Shown one piece after another: positions 1 through 12,327 of a stretch of 64,000 nt of DNA. The stretch comes from Hymenoscyphus infarciens. Taxonomy: Eukaryota; Ascomycota; Leotiomycetes; Helotiales; Helotiaceae. Position 1 is the first letter of the stretch; the number at the start of each line of letters is the position of its first letter. The stretch lies in the NCBI GenBank assembly GCA_001414345.1, contig LLCB01000130.1, positions 1 to 64,000 on the forward strand. Reading direction: 5' to 3'. The notes beneath the pieces were generated by a model. That model had not been told where the DNA came from and did not search any database. It saw nothing but the letters and a program-made list of their open reading frames with translations. The position numbers and the translations under genes were made by a program.

Positions 1-321
1 CCCCTAATCCCCCCAAAAATAAATATCTCTCAACAAAAACAACAACAACTATTCATTTCTCAAATAAATTAAATTTGTTTTTTATATATTTTTTTCTAGC
101 TAGCAAGGACTTTTCAAATAACTTAACTTAACTGTTTGTTACATAATATAACATAAAAAAAATTAAAAAAGATAACTTAGAAGAAAGAAAGAAAGAGGCG
201 ACCGTTAACAAAACGAGAAACAAGAAAAGAGAAACGAGATATGAAAGAGAGGTCTTAGGACTTATTCAGATAGAAAGAAGAGGTTCGGAATTTTTTCTCT
301 CTTTTATACCCTATTTTCTTA

Positions 322-357
<36 letters not shown>
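1..357. other. AT-rich gene-free stretch
   Basis: No open frame of note. It is AT-rich with A- and T-runs and ends in a (TA)n microsatellite (about 322-357) that directly abuts the inverted-repeat element beginning at 358. Confidence 0.6.
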
Positions 358-358
<1 letters not shown>

Positions 359-1065
359 GGCATCCCGTATGCACCAAAAGTAGGAAACGACTAAGTCGCA
401 AATCGCAAATCACAAAGTGTTACTTTTTATAAGTATACATTTTTTAATTTAAGTTCTCTCTCCCTCCTTCTCCCCCCCCCCCCTCTCTATATTAAGACTA
501 GACAGTCTTAACAATTGTAACTATTAGAGGATAGGGAGGGAGGACAAGTATTATATATATAGTAGTAATATCGCCTCCTTACTATTAAATCCTTACTCTC
601 TATTACCTAACTCTTATATCCCCTTCTTCCTATTATCTTTAGATAAATAAGAGAATAAGAAAGAGGGGAAGGAGAGAGGAAGAGGGAAGAGGAGAAGAGG
701 GAAGAGGAGAAGAGGGAAGAGGAGAAGAGTAGCAGGAATGTTTACTCTAAACTCCCCTTACCTACGCTAGGAAAAACCTTCCCCTAGAATGTTTACTTAC
801 CTCCTTACCTATATTCTTTTCCTACTCTCTCTTACACTCTCTTAGTATACGTAATATATAGAAGAATAGGATAAGAGAGAGTGTAAGAGAGTAAGAGAGT
901 AAGAGAATAGGGTAATATAGTTTAAGATTTGCTATATCCCTTAGAGGCTTTAGTTGATCTAGCTATAAATACTTAACTTTTATAATTTGCGATTTGCGAT
1001 GTGCGATTTGCGATATGCGATTTGCGATTTAGTCGATTCCGGCTTTTGGTATATACGGGACGCCC
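358..1065. mobile_element. Decayed non-autonomous DNA transposon with TA-flanked inverted repeats
   Basis: The left end (358 onward, CGGCATCCCGTATGCACC) and the reverse complement of the right end (1065 backward, GGGCGTCCCGTATATACC) match for roughly 55 bases. The match runs through ACCAAAAG, CGACTAA and a run of CGCAAAT units. Both ends are flanked by TA (356-357 and 1066-1067), the target duplication of Tc1/mariner-type elements. The interior is AT-rich with purine and pyrimidine tracts and no frame, so this is a MITE or deletion derivative. Differences between the arms are mostly transitions, which fits RIP-like decay. Confidence 0.7.
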
Positions 1066-1749
1066 TATCACCCCTCTCCCCGCCAAGAAAAAATAACTTT
1101 GTATTAATCTCAGTTTTGTAAGAAGAAGAATAAATAAGTACTAGAAAAAGAGATCAGGACACAAAAGAAAAATCAAGCCATAACTTTCTTTAGTAACTTC
1201 AATTCTATATATAAAAAAAGAGACTTTCTATAGATAGAAATCAAATACGGCGCGCCTCTTCTTTCTTGATCTGTAACCGAACCACCAAGATCGGTATGGT
1301 GGGATACTTTGTAACTTGGTTAATAAAACGGTAGGTAGACCTCACAAAAACTCGAGTTGAAAAGAATGTATCAAAAACAAACATATCATTTCTATTCTTA
1401 TTTTATTTGCATCCGGAACCACATGCAAGAACATCGATCGCATGTCTGAATCTGAATCCACGCATCATCGCGATCAAATCATGCAATCCATCTATAGAAG
1501 AAGAAAAAGAAGAAGCTCGCTCGCACGCATACCCACTCCCTCCTTCCCCCAAAGCCCCTTCCCCCACAAACACAAGTCTTGAGTAGCAGAAACCTCCGTC
1601 AAAAACAAATGTCTTCGAAAGAAAAAGCGTGTAAGCAATTATCATCTTTACGTTTGAATTCCCCCCCCCCGTCCCTGGGTGTCACTTCCCCAATGCGTAA
1701 GCGTTTTTCCCTCCCATCATGAGATCATTAAGGTGTCGTTATGTCCACA
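1066..1749. other. Gene-free stretch downstream of hsp88
   Basis: This holds the 3' flank of the minus-strand Hsp88 gene. I see AT-rich sequence, a C-run near 1660-1670, and no supportable gene. Confidence 0.5.
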
Positions 1750-4173
1750 TCACTTTGACTCTGGCTCCACAATCTCATCAGGCTTTGCGGCATCAGCATC
1801 AGTCATCTCTTCGTCCTTGGTGGCTGCGGCCTCTTGTGCCAAAGCGGCGGCTCTTGCGGCCTCAGCCATCTCCTTTTTCTTTTGTGCCTCGGCCTCTTCA
1901 ATGGCACGTTGTGCAGCACGTTCTTCCTCGATTTTATCAAAGTAACGTTGGACGATTGGTCCCGCAACAGCACGGATCTCATCCATCTTGGCGACATAGA
2001 CGGCCTTGGTAGCATCCTCACCCTCATCGTAAAGCCAGTCCTGTAATAAAGTCAGTAACCTTGTTTGCGCAACAAAGGGATTGTCAAAACTTACCTCGCT
2101 TGCCTCGAGCTTTGCCTTTAACTTGGTCTTCTCATCCTCGTTGGCGAACTCGGAGTAGGTGTCATCAATCTTATTTCGCATCTCGTAGATGTAGGTCTCG
2201 AGCTCGTTCTTCTTGTCCTCGGTGTCGGCAACAAGCTTATCCTCCATGATCATGGCGGACTCCTGCTCAGCGGCGGCATCCTTCTTGGTTTGATCAAGAG
2301 ACGAGGTACCGGAGATGATGGGAAGATCGCCCTTTCGGACTTGCTTCTTGACCTTTCGGGTCTTGGTGGCTTCGGCATCCATGGCCTGTGAAAGTTAGCA
2401 TTTCTCTCAATAACTGGGCAAAAAAACATACGTCTGGATCCTTCTTGTCATCCTTCTTCTCGCCCTCTTTCTCTTCTGGGATTGCCTCCTCAATCTCAAC
2501 ATCCTCGACGTAGTACCCTGACTCGACGTTCAAGATACCGTGCAAGTTCAAACGTGCCTTGAGCTTGCAAATCATAAAGTCGTCCTTGGAATCGGCCTTG
2601 ACGTTCTTGACTGTGAATTGACCAATCCATGGGTTGATTTTACCTGGTAATAATTCAGGCTTGGCGTATTTTGCTTCCAAGTTGAATGCCTCTTTGCGGT
2701 AGAAGGTGAGAATCTTTGTTGACGGCATGACATTACCCTTGTTGAAGACAGTAAGACTGGTATCCTCATCTGGGATATCAGGTGATTTCTCCCAGGTAAA
2801 TTCGATAGGATAGTTGACGATGTCGTGGATGGCAAAGTCACGAACTCGGAAGACTGGGGAGAGAATGGCGCAGGAGAAAGCACATCCTCGTGCGATAGCC
2901 TCGTCCTGGTTAAGAGTGAAGGAGAGAGTCTTGCCGAAGAATTTTTGGATGCGCTCCTTGAGTGCTGGAACACGAGTACATCCACCGACCAACTCAATAA
3001 TGTCGATATCCTCCTTGTTCAGCTTGGCCTCGGCCAAAGCTTGCTCTAGAGGGATATGGACACGCTTGAGAAGTGGCTCAACAAGTGTCTCCAACTCCTC
3101 ACGCTTCATCATTGACTGCACATCAACATCGTTCATCAAAGACTCGATGTTGATAGGTGCCTGCTGATTGGCGGAGAGAATCTTCTTCAACTTCTCAGCA
3201 GCAGCACCGACACGGACCATGGCCTTTCCATTGCTCTTGATGTCAATCTTGTATTTTTCCTTGAACTCCTCGGCAAAGTGGTCCACCAAGGCCTTGTCGA
3301 AATCACGTCCACCAAAGTGACGATCATATGCGGTAGACTTGACGGCCAATTCACCCTTTCTGAATTCGACAATCGAACATGAGTAATTGCTGTGTCCGAT
3401 ATCAATAAATGCCACGCGTCTTGGCTTTTCCTCTGGGGTAGAAGGTAAATCAGTCTTGGTGATACCATATCCCAAGGCGGCTGCGGTTGTGTCGTTCATA
3501 AGGCGGAGGAGTTTGAGACCAGCAATCTCGGCGGCATCCATCAGCGCTCTTCGTTGGATGTCGGTGAACCATGCTGGAACACTCATGACCAAGTCTGAGA
3601 CTGGCAACTTTAATTCTGCGGAAGCCGTAGCCTTGACTTTGCTCAAGAACATGGAGACCAGCTGTGTAGAGGTATATCTTTCCTTCTTTCCCAGATATGT
3701 AACTTCGGCGCCGACCTGGCCGTTGATGTCGACGAGAGGGGCGGAGACGAATTGCTGTTCGATTTGGACATCTGGGTCGTTCAAGGCTCGTCCTGCTAAT
3801 CGTTTTAGAGACCCGACGGTGTTCTTCAAGTTGGAGATTTCTTGTGTCTTCGCAGGCTCTCCGAGGTATCTGCTCTTGGGCCCAAAGCCAACAAGCGATC
3901 TATGCTCGAGATTAGATTGTGCTGCGAAAGGCGGGGGTCGAGGGGACTTACGGTGTGGCTCGATTGGAGACTTCATTTGTGATCTGTGAAAGTCAGAACA
4001 CCGGCAACAGGAGAATAGAAAGGTGAAGGATACATACCACGTCAACACCACGGTTGCGAGCAACTGCGATGACGGTATTAAGCGTCCCGAAGTCTACGCC
4101 GACGACTAGAACCGGGGCTGTTAGCATCTCTCAAAGAGGGCTGCGGGGTGAAGATTGTTGACATACCACTCAT
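1750..4173 (-). CDS. hsp88: Hsp110-class chaperone (Hsp88/Sse1-like)
   Basis: Cytosolic Hsp110 of the Hsp70 superfamily; the family acts as nucleotide-exchange factor for Hsp70 and as a holdase. Six exons close in frame: 4173-4167, 4117-4038, 3983-3952, 3899-2432, 2385-2095 and 2040-1750, giving 722 residues, usual for the family. The ATPase lobe shows GVDFGTLNT near residue 9, the second phosphate motif FIDIGHS near 205 (the Hsp110 form) and ELVGGCTRVP near 344. It is followed by a substrate-binding beta part (about 390-510), an acidic lysine/glutamate insert (about 510-560) and a helical C-terminus rich in Ala/Glu. The tiny first exon (ATGAGTG) was chosen because it restores the conserved N-terminus in phase. 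A heat-shock element lies about 240 bases upstream of the start. The acidic insert and IDIGHS form exclude an ordinary Hsp70. Confidence 0.95.
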
Positions 4174-5658
4174 GTTGGCGGATGGATCTGGTACTGGTGT
4201 GCGATTTCGAGGTGGGAATGGGGTCGCAAAGAAAAATAAAGAGTGTGACGAGGGGGCAGAGAGGTGAGTTAAACAGAGGTGGTTTTTGGTTATGAAGAGT
4301 GATTTGAAGCTTGTTGCTGTCAAGCGTGGTGGAAAAAATATTACGGCGACGGAGAGCCCACCAAGCCTTTCTCGCTAGCGTTTCCACCGCCTTCGATATC
4401 TCGCCCTGAAAGTTCGAGAGCCTTCTACCAACCAAACAACATGCCAGAACTTGACTATGGAGCTGGTTTGTTTACCTGTCCCTTACTGCTTCTTTAATAT
4501 GGAAAGCCTCACTTTCGATACTCGATAACTTCTTTAATACTCGACACGTGGCAGAATCAACAATTCACTTTTGGCCGGGGGTCTGTTTCAACACTCGTCA
4601 TGTGACGAGGGGCCCTTATCAACGATAGTTGCCATGCTAGAATCAGGTCAAGGCGGCAATGAGTGATGACATCTTTGGTGGGGGGAGGTAGGGCTCCATT
4701 GTCTTAGCCAACTCCATTTCTCAAGTAATAAGTCAAACAAACTTAGTAACTACAACTAAATATTTATGTCCTCCTTAATAATGCCAACTCGACCAAGACA
4801 AATATATATATATATATATATAATAACCAAGACCCTGATCAGACCCTGCTCAGGGAATCTCCAAAGCCATAATTAGCAATCTCGAACACGTGGCGGGGTA
4901 CAAACCAATACAAACCTCTCATATTTAATCATCCCACACTTAAACAAAACAATTCCACCAAGGAGACAACAACTATGGTCCAGCATATGATACCGTTTCG
5001 CTTCAACGTGAAAACGGGGCTCGAAGAACAAAGTAATTGCGATTTTCTTTTCATTTTCTGGGGCTGTTGAATATCGTCATGAACCACTACTTCCCCCAGC
5101 TGGGAACCTTAAAATTGTGCGGGTGTTGCCGAAGTACCAAGGAACAAGAAGAATCCAATTGTTCAAGCCTTATGGAATAATCAAATTTATTCTCCAGTCT
5201 TGGCCGAACAACTGAGGGAGCAGCGTGAACTATGATCTCGACCAGTGCCGAATTCCTGCGCCCCTTGGTGACCTTCTCCCATCAATTTATTACCATTCAC
5301 ATACACTAAAGTCCATTCAAATTCATTAAAAGCGTCTTCATTAATCTAGTAGTTAATCTAGCTATTAGAGCTGCATATAATTTGGGTCTGTGATGCCGAT
5401 GCTTGCTTCCATCTTCCCAATGACGCCGCCATGATGCCATTTCATTTCACTCTTTCTATCTTACACCCCCTTGGCGAAAAAAATCAAAAATCCATGAGAG
5501 TGTGTGATTTGATCATTCTCGCTTTTCAATACCAGGAAAACAAATGAAACAAACTCCCCAGGTTGCTAAAAAACGCCTCGCTATGCAAATCATGACAAAA
5601 ATGAACCTGAAAATGCCCCGAGAAATGAAAATCCTTTCATGCACCCATATTACATCTT
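4174..5658. other. hsp88 promoter and chs 3' flank
   Basis: No gene seen. It holds the hsp88 upstream region (heat-shock element at 4408-4425), an AGGGG stress-element-like motif near 4608, a (TA)n tract at about 4801-4822, and the 3' flank of the chitin-synthase-like gene. Confidence 0.5.
4408..4425 (-). promoter_or_regulatory. Heat-shock element upstream of hsp88
   Basis: Four alternating units in register: GAA-ag-TTC-ga-GAG-cc-TTC, with one mismatch in the third unit. This is the classical HSF binding arrangement (nGAAn repeats in alternating orientation). It lies about 235-250 bases upstream of the hsp88 start codon, so the chaperone gene is probably HSF-controlled. Confidence 0.6.
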
Positions 5659-8177
5659 TCATCGTCGTGCCGATGGCGATGGGAAGCGCTCTCCAGAAGG
5701 AGATGGCTGGCCGTCCATTTCAAACCCTTCGTCAGATCGCGATCGTACCAAACTAGCTCGGGCGAGAGGACTTCTTCCACTGCGTCGGCCTTGTCCGCTA
5801 GATGATTGTTGGGGAACGGTCAAGACGCCATCTTGGGGTTGTGGCGCAAGAGAAGTTGGTCCATCTGTAAGTCCACGGGTGTTGTCGCGTTGTCGGTGAT
5901 CGGGACGGTCATGGTACGATGCCAACGAGTCGTTGGAATCTTGCCAGCCTCCCTTTCTCATTTCTGACTCGGAAATTTCGTAGACTCGTCCTTGAGAAGG
6001 TTCAGTCATGTAAGCACCACCGGCAGCCTTTTGGCTTGCTTGGGCCATGGCATATTTCTTCTTGTCCTCTTCGCCCATGATACTTTCAACACGACGAGGC
6101 ATGTATACAGAGTTTGTGGTTTGCTCCGAGTAATCAGAGTCAAACGAGGCACGCGGATGGATGGGGATTCTTCCAGCAGACATTCCGCCCACGGGTGCTT
6201 GACTGACAAATGAATCGTTGTTTTGTTGATACCATCCACCTGGTAGTCTTTCTGCGGCAGCAAAGCGACCATCGAGTTTGTCTGGGGGTTGAAGAGCAAC
6301 AATAGCAGTGCTTGTCGCTCCGGCGGCGGCAGCAGGTTTGAAAGTTTCTGGAACGACATTGAGATCGTCTCCAGCTCCTTCGGCCTTCTCGATGGCTTCT
6401 TGAGGCGTGGTGCTGGAATCGGCAGAACCTGCATCTGCTCGAGGTCCTCCCCAGGTTCTTTGTCCAGCGGTGAAGATACCGTAGACCATGTAATACCAGT
6501 TGAAGAAAGGGTTGATAACGAACATGAGAGGGTAAAGCCAAATCTTATATCGCTTGAGCTTGAAACCAAAGTAGATCATCATGAGCCAATTGAGACCTAG
6601 AGAAACTCCAATAAATCCCACTGGAAGATCCTTGACCTTTTTGGAGGTAGTGACAATCGAGATTAACATGATGAAGAACAGAAGAGCGGTGGTTCGAATG
6701 GTGTTTTGCATAAATCTAACGATGGCCAAGATGGGGTATCGTTTCCAGATTCGGAGATCAGTCAACATGCATACTTCGTTTGTGATAAATCCCAAGAACC
6801 ATCTGCGGCGTTGTTTGATCAAAGAGGCGTATGTTTGAACCGCTTCAGTCTTGCAAAAGGCGGAGGTACACATCTGAATCTGGTAACGTTTCTTGGCACC
6901 GATCATGAACAAATGGGTAAGCCATCTATCTTCTCCCAAATGACATTTTCCGTAATCGAAGAGATCGTCGCACTGTTCGGCCTTGTCTGCAAAGTAGTAT
7001 TTGGCCATTCTTCGGAAAGCTGAGAATCGAAGCATAGTGAGGGCTCCTGGCAAACAAGTGACTGCACCACATCCAGACTCGACCGTACGCTCGAAGAGCT
7101 GACCGTGAATGTATTCCATGTCCTGGAGAAGCGTGATGAGACTGTGCTTTTTCGTCGTCGAGGTAATCACACCTGTCATGGCCAACATGTCCCTGGTATT
7201 TCCTGGACTCAATTCCATATCGTAGACGAAGTTTTGAAGGCAGACACGATCCAAGATACAATCCGAGTCGATAAAAAGGACGAACAGGTTGTCGTTGCGT
7301 TTCAAGTATTCCGTGTAAACTTTGTCGATGAGCTTGTATGTGGACTTTTGGCAATGTCGCTTGCCTCCGTGGGGGAATCGGGATACCGTGATTCGAGCAG
7401 TTCTGTAGGTTACATCGATACTCTTTGGGTAAGAGTCGAGTGAGAGAGGTACTCCCAACTTCTCGATGGTGTTGAGGTAGAGTTCATCCTCCTGATCTCC
7501 ATCGAACGAAAGGAAGACGTGAATACAAGATGGTGGGTAATCGCAGTCGACAACGGAATCGATCGCTGTGACCAGGATATCGGGTTCCTCCTTGTAACAT
7601 GGCATGACAATAACAACCTTGGGGGCCGAGTGTTCATCCAAAACTTGCTTGATACGCTTTGTTCGACCGAGTTGATGAGTGACGAGTTGGTAAACGCAGA
7701 ACAACCATGGAATGGTCAAGAGACCGGCGAAAGCCCAGAAACCAAACCACTGAAGAACCGAAACAACTGCGAGAGGGAAGTATTGAGTGACTTGACTGGG
7801 GAGTGGAAGTGTGACGATCATAATCGGCAGGAAGATCAGCCTGAGACAAAATTAGCTTGAACCCAACAGCATCTATCGCGGGCATTCCGTACCTCAGCAG
7901 AGTGAAAAGTGTCGCCATCACTACCGCCAAAACCCTCACAGACCAATGTTCAGCTTTCTGATAAACCTTGACCAAACAATACATGAATGCGGCGACCCAG
8001 AGGAACCATTCAAGAAAGGCCGCAAGCATGACCGTGCCCACGATAGCGGTATATACAATCTAGAAGGGAAAATTGATCAGTTTCCTTACAAGCCACAACC
8101 GGCGATGTCTAAGACCTGGTGGGGCGAATGCGACTTACATCTGGGACGGGCCATGGTGAATGATCGTATTCAACCAT
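5659..8177 (-). CDS. Chitin-synthase-like family 2 glycosyltransferase
   Basis: Membrane processive GT2 enzyme, probably polymerising N-acetylglucosamine at the plasma membrane. Three exons: 8177-8139, 8059-7893 and 7840-5659, giving 795 residues. The start at 8177 was chosen over the ATG at 8154 because only it joins exon 2 in phase. N-terminal hydrophobic segments are followed by the catalytic domain, with FIDSDC near residue 259, LGEDRW near 372 and QRRRW near 413, the D..ED..QRRRW set of chitin synthases. Further hydrophobic segments follow, then TWGGPR where classical enzymes have WGTR, and a long disordered Ser/Gly/Arg-rich tail. There is no myosin head or cytochrome-b5 domain. The short form fits the divergent class VI/VII chitin synthases of filamentous fungi; the exact class is uncertain, and a related polysaccharide synthase is possible. 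Confidence 0.85.
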
Positions 8178-8955
8178 TATGAAAAGAAAAGGAGAGGAGA
8201 ATCAACGATGATCCCCCAAAACGTATTCAAGGTCGAAGTTGGTGGTAGAAGTAGGAGGTACTTCAAAGAAGTATTCGCTGCCGCGGGTTGCCCTCCTGCA
8301 GGATCCCGGACAGGGTGGTGGTGTGGGGAAAAAGTGGCTGCAGAATGCGATGTTAGCAACGGTCCATTGTAAGATTCGAGAGAGAGAGAGAGAGATTCGC
8401 ATGTCAGATCGATCAGTAGAGACTTACAGAGACGCCGAAGAGTTTCTCACTCTGTCCAACAAAGCCAAAGTTGTTTGGCGAGGTGTTTGACTATATTTGT
8501 CGTTCCGGCGTCTCGAAATATGGGTGGTACCAAATTGAATGACCCCTTCGGCTTGCATACACCGACTTTATCCGTACTTTCGGTCGTGCCGGGATGTAGT
8601 ATCCTGGGTAAAGTACTTTGGACGAAATAGATGAAGAGGACCTGAAGGCGAGTGGCTCGAGAAGAGTTTTGGAGGACGAGGGGGGTCCAAGAACTTAGGC
8701 GTCAAGTCGGTGACCGCTTCCAACAAATGCAGTGTCGGTCCTGGGCGATGCGCGCTGGCGACGTGCAGAAAAAGTGCAACTGTTTTATTTTCGTGGCAGC
8801 TGCAGGTTTGGTGGGCGACGTTCTCGCGAGGAAGGAGGAGCAGTCTTGTGTCTCAGTGAAGAGAGGAAAGGCGGAATCGGAAGTTGGAAGTTGCAGACGG
8901 GAGAGCGCAAACAGGTGAGTGAGATGGAGGTATATGTCGAGATGCAAGCAATTAT

Positions 8956-9037
8956 GAGAAGAAGAAGAAGAAGAAGAAGAAGAAGAAGAAGAAGAAGAAG
9001 AAGAAGAAGAAGAAGAAGAAGAAGGAGAAGAAGAAGG
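8956..9037. repeat. (GAA)n microsatellite
   Basis: About 25 GAA units with a few GGA interruptions, about 780 bases upstream of the chitin-synthase-like start. It makes artificial poly-Arg and poly-Ser/Leu frames on the two strands. Confidence 0.95.
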
Positions 9038-9520
9038 AGTGTGAGTAGATGCAAGAGGCGGGAAAGGTTGAAATAGTCGAGACCTGGTGACCAAGGGGAG
9101 GAGAAGGTATTCACAGGTAGGTTGGCTGAGGGTGTCGACGACGAGGCAATGAGGGGGGGGGAGACAGTGGGAGTTGGAGTGGGAGTGAGTGGTCAAGGGC
9201 AGTGGACCAACTGGACAGGGCGAAGTCAATATCCCCAAAGATCAAGATCAAGCTTGGGGAGGAAAGAAGAGAGGGGAGGAGGGGCAAGAAGGGAAGAGGA
9301 GCCGCAGTGCCTCTCTTTGTAAAAAAAGAAGAAAGATCACGATCACCAAACCTCCACTTGAGAGGGCGGCAGGTGCCCTGGTCGGGAGAACCTTGAACTT
9401 GGATGGACCCGCAAAGGCGCTCTTTCCCTTTTTCTTTGGTGGAATGGACCTGCTGGTTGTTTGAGCCACGACCATCCGCACTGCACCGCACCGCACTTAC
9501 CTACTGTACTGTACGGACGA

Positions 9521-9561
9521 GATTTGCTGATTTGCTGATTTGCTGATTTGCTGATTTGCTG
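9521..9561. repeat. 8-base tandem repeat (GATTTGCT)5
   Basis: Five perfect consecutive copies of GATTTGCT. Confidence 0.9.
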
Positions 9562-11523
9562 CTTGGGTCTTTGACAGGGCCCAGGACATGCGGGACGGGA
9601 CCTTTTTTCCGAAAGTCAAGTCCAATCTTGCCCTGCCCTGCCATCACGTTATCCCGCACAAATTCAAATTTGGTTTCCCCGAGCGGTACAGCAGCGAGTG
9701 GTGAGAGAGTGAAAGAGGTTGAGCGGGGCAGTGGACGGACGCAGTGCAGTGCAGTGCCGTCCTGTTTCGAGGTTCGAGCAACAGCAACACTACACCCGTT
9801 TGAGCGCTTGGCAAGAAGAGTGAATGCGAGAATGCGAGAAGTGGAGAAGTGGAGAAGTGACCGGGGTGTGATGTAGAGAACGTACAACTACACAGCTGGA
9901 CTGCATATGGTATTATGGTCATAGAAACGTATATGACTAGCGCTTCGTGATATAGGGATAGGCGTGGCCTTCGGGTGCCATCATGAGTCCTTTCGCTTCC
10001 GATCATGAGATCGACACCCAGAACACGAGCTCCCGTCTGCCAAACAACTGCATGAGCCTGTTTTGCGTCGCTTGTTTCTGTCTTTTGAGTGGAGGGCGTG
10101 TTGTTCGCCAACAACCTGGAACACCAAAGCGCCGTGGTTCAAGGTTCATCGTCGTCAGGGGTTGAGGTCAAGGAGTGTCGTTGCTAAAATCCATTTTTGG
10201 AATGGGCCCAGTCTCCAGCTGTGGCCAGCATTTCTCTCTCTTAGAGTTTTAGCGAAGGGCGATATCCTTAAATCCACCAAGGGGCGCCTCGTTAATTCTC
10301 AAAAAGGAAAGACAGAGACACGTGCACAATGAATGCAGCATTCAAACACATCACCAAGTCAGTCTCACTCCCTCATGTCATCTAAAATACGGGTACGGAA
10401 AACAAAGAAAAAAAAGTCAGTCTGATCTGAAATCAAGGCTCTCCCATCTTTCCAGAAGCCTTCTGTGAAACATCATCATGGAGCCAGTTCCACTGGGCTT
10501 TGCGAGGTTCCAATCATCCACTCATCCACTCACGTCAACAACTCAGGGGAACTCTTCTGGGGATTTCCACATTTTTCAAGAGAGATTCCTTTCTCCAGGC
10601 TCGAGCGGTGATGAGATTTTCAATTTTCATTCCTATGCTCGTATCAGTGCGAGCCATCTGATTTTGTCCAATTGCCTAATTGAACTGCCTGCCTGCCGTA
10701 GGGCTCCAGCGAATATAGTCCCAAGCCGGACTTTATTTAGTTCATCAGCCACAACTCCATCTTTAAATTAACCAGGAACTGTTCAATTCATGGTGGAACG
10801 TTCCACTTTTCGGTGTTTGGCTACTTTTCATGCGGAGGGGGGTCACATGAGATGGTGATATGTTTTCTAGCAGCGTTTTCGTTCTTCCTGAATCTATATA
10901 TACTAGTCTACTAGCATCATGCCTCTGCATACTGCGACACGAGCATGAACTTCCTCGTGGATTTTAGATCTTCAGACGAACAAAAGATCGAGGAGCCTTT
11001 CTTGCACCCCGCATCACATCCTGCCATGAGGAACCTCACTTACTCAAGCGCTCCCCCCCCCTTTTCCAATGTCTCACCAATATACGTCAACCTTCATGCC
11101 GGAACCTGACAGACAGCGCCTTCCTCAATACTAAAATCTTTAGTTCGCAACACCATTCGCGAACTCGCTACTTTACACGAATTGACTCTCCGCCACAAAG
11201 CCACCTCGGAACACACTTGTGGCGTCCCCCAACCCGACCGCCTTCTACAGCCCGCACCTGACACAACTACCTACCAAACCTCCGAGTCGTGAATCGTTCC
11301 AACCAAAAAAAACTCCCATCCGCGAGATTTGACACAATCAGTAGTCCTCATCCTCATCTCTATCCCGTCTTTTCAATAGTCCACAAGAGAGGATATTGTA
11401 TGGAGAAGGGAATTAATTCTCTTTCAGCAGCGGCGCGGCGCGGCGCCAATTCCTCCAGCCTCAACCATTATTTCCCCACCGGCGCTTGCTTGCGGGATGG
11501 GAGAAACATTATCCTCACACAGA

Positions 11524-11624
11524 CCCTTTCCTTTCCTTTCCTTTCCTTTCCCTTTCCTTTCCCTTTCCTTTCCCTTTCCTTTCCCTTTCCTTTCCCTTTC
11601 CTTTCCCTTTCCTTTCCCCTTTCC
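11524..11624. repeat. Pyrimidine tract of CTTTC/CCTTTC units
   Basis: About 100 bases of strictly pyrimidine tandem units alternating 5 and 6 bases long. It is about 2.9 kb upstream of the SNF2 gene start. Confidence 0.95.
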
Positions 11625-12090
11625 GCTTTCTTTTCTCTCTCCCGATTACTTCGAAACGTGACGAACGACGAAATAAATGCAATAAATTGAAAACCGAGTT
11701 TCCCTCGATTTGGACATTAATTATTTAGGGCTGGGCTGAGTGTACGGAGTCCATGTGTTTCATGGTTTTTGGGGGGGAGGGGTGTACTTGTACGAGTGTA
11801 TTTCGTATTTACAACTAGACCTAGTCCTCGTACGATGGAGTGATCTCTCTTGTATCTTTTTCTTTGCTTGGGTTGTTGTTATTCTTTTAGTTTCTGGGAC
11901 TTTGACAACGTGTTGGGTTTTTTTACATCCAATTCTTTCTTTAATTTCTCGCTTGTTTTCTTGACGTCAAGGAAAAGAGAAGGTGGTGAGAAAGTAAGCT
12001 ACACGGAGTAGGTACGGATTGGATGTCAAAAATGCCAATGCGAAGGCACAGGGTCTGTCTTTGTCTTGTCTGTTTTGTCTTATCTGACGC

Positions 12091-12119
12091 GGAAGTGGAA
12101 GTGGAAGTGGAAGTGGAAG
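12091..12119. repeat. (GGAAGT)n microsatellite
   Basis: Four to five copies of the six-base unit GGAAGT. Confidence 0.85.
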
Positions 12120-12243
12120 CGGGTGAGATTTTCGTGCTGATAGGTTGGGTTGTTACTCAGGCATGGCATGGCGGGGGCTGGGCTTTGCATAGGGGGGGAG
12201 AGGGTGAGCATTATATCAGAAGTTTAATTTCATCACTTACTTA

Positions 12244-12327
12244 GTCCCAGGCGTAACAGTCCATAACGGGGCCTCCTAAATAAACCCTGCTTTGCCGGGT
12301 CCCGCTATGGACTGATTCGCCTGGGAC
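12244..12327. repeat. 84-base near-perfect hairpin (inverted repeat)
   Basis: Arms of about 30 bases begin GTCCCAGGCG and end CGCCTGGGAC. They pair through CAGTCCAT and CGGG around a loop of about 20 bases. The GC-rich arms stand out from the surroundings. No clean target duplication is visible (flanks TTA and GTA), so it may be a tiny MITE or a structured-RNA locus. Confidence 0.6.

Noticed and set aside
8732..9238. Long frames on both strands rich in Arg, Ser or Leu runs
   Set aside because: They are produced by the (GAA)n microsatellite at 8956-9037, have no other protein-like features, and overlap each other on opposite strands.
10478..10771. 97-codon frame on the plus strand
   Set aside because: No domain, no intron partners, no compositional support; ordinary intergenic frame.
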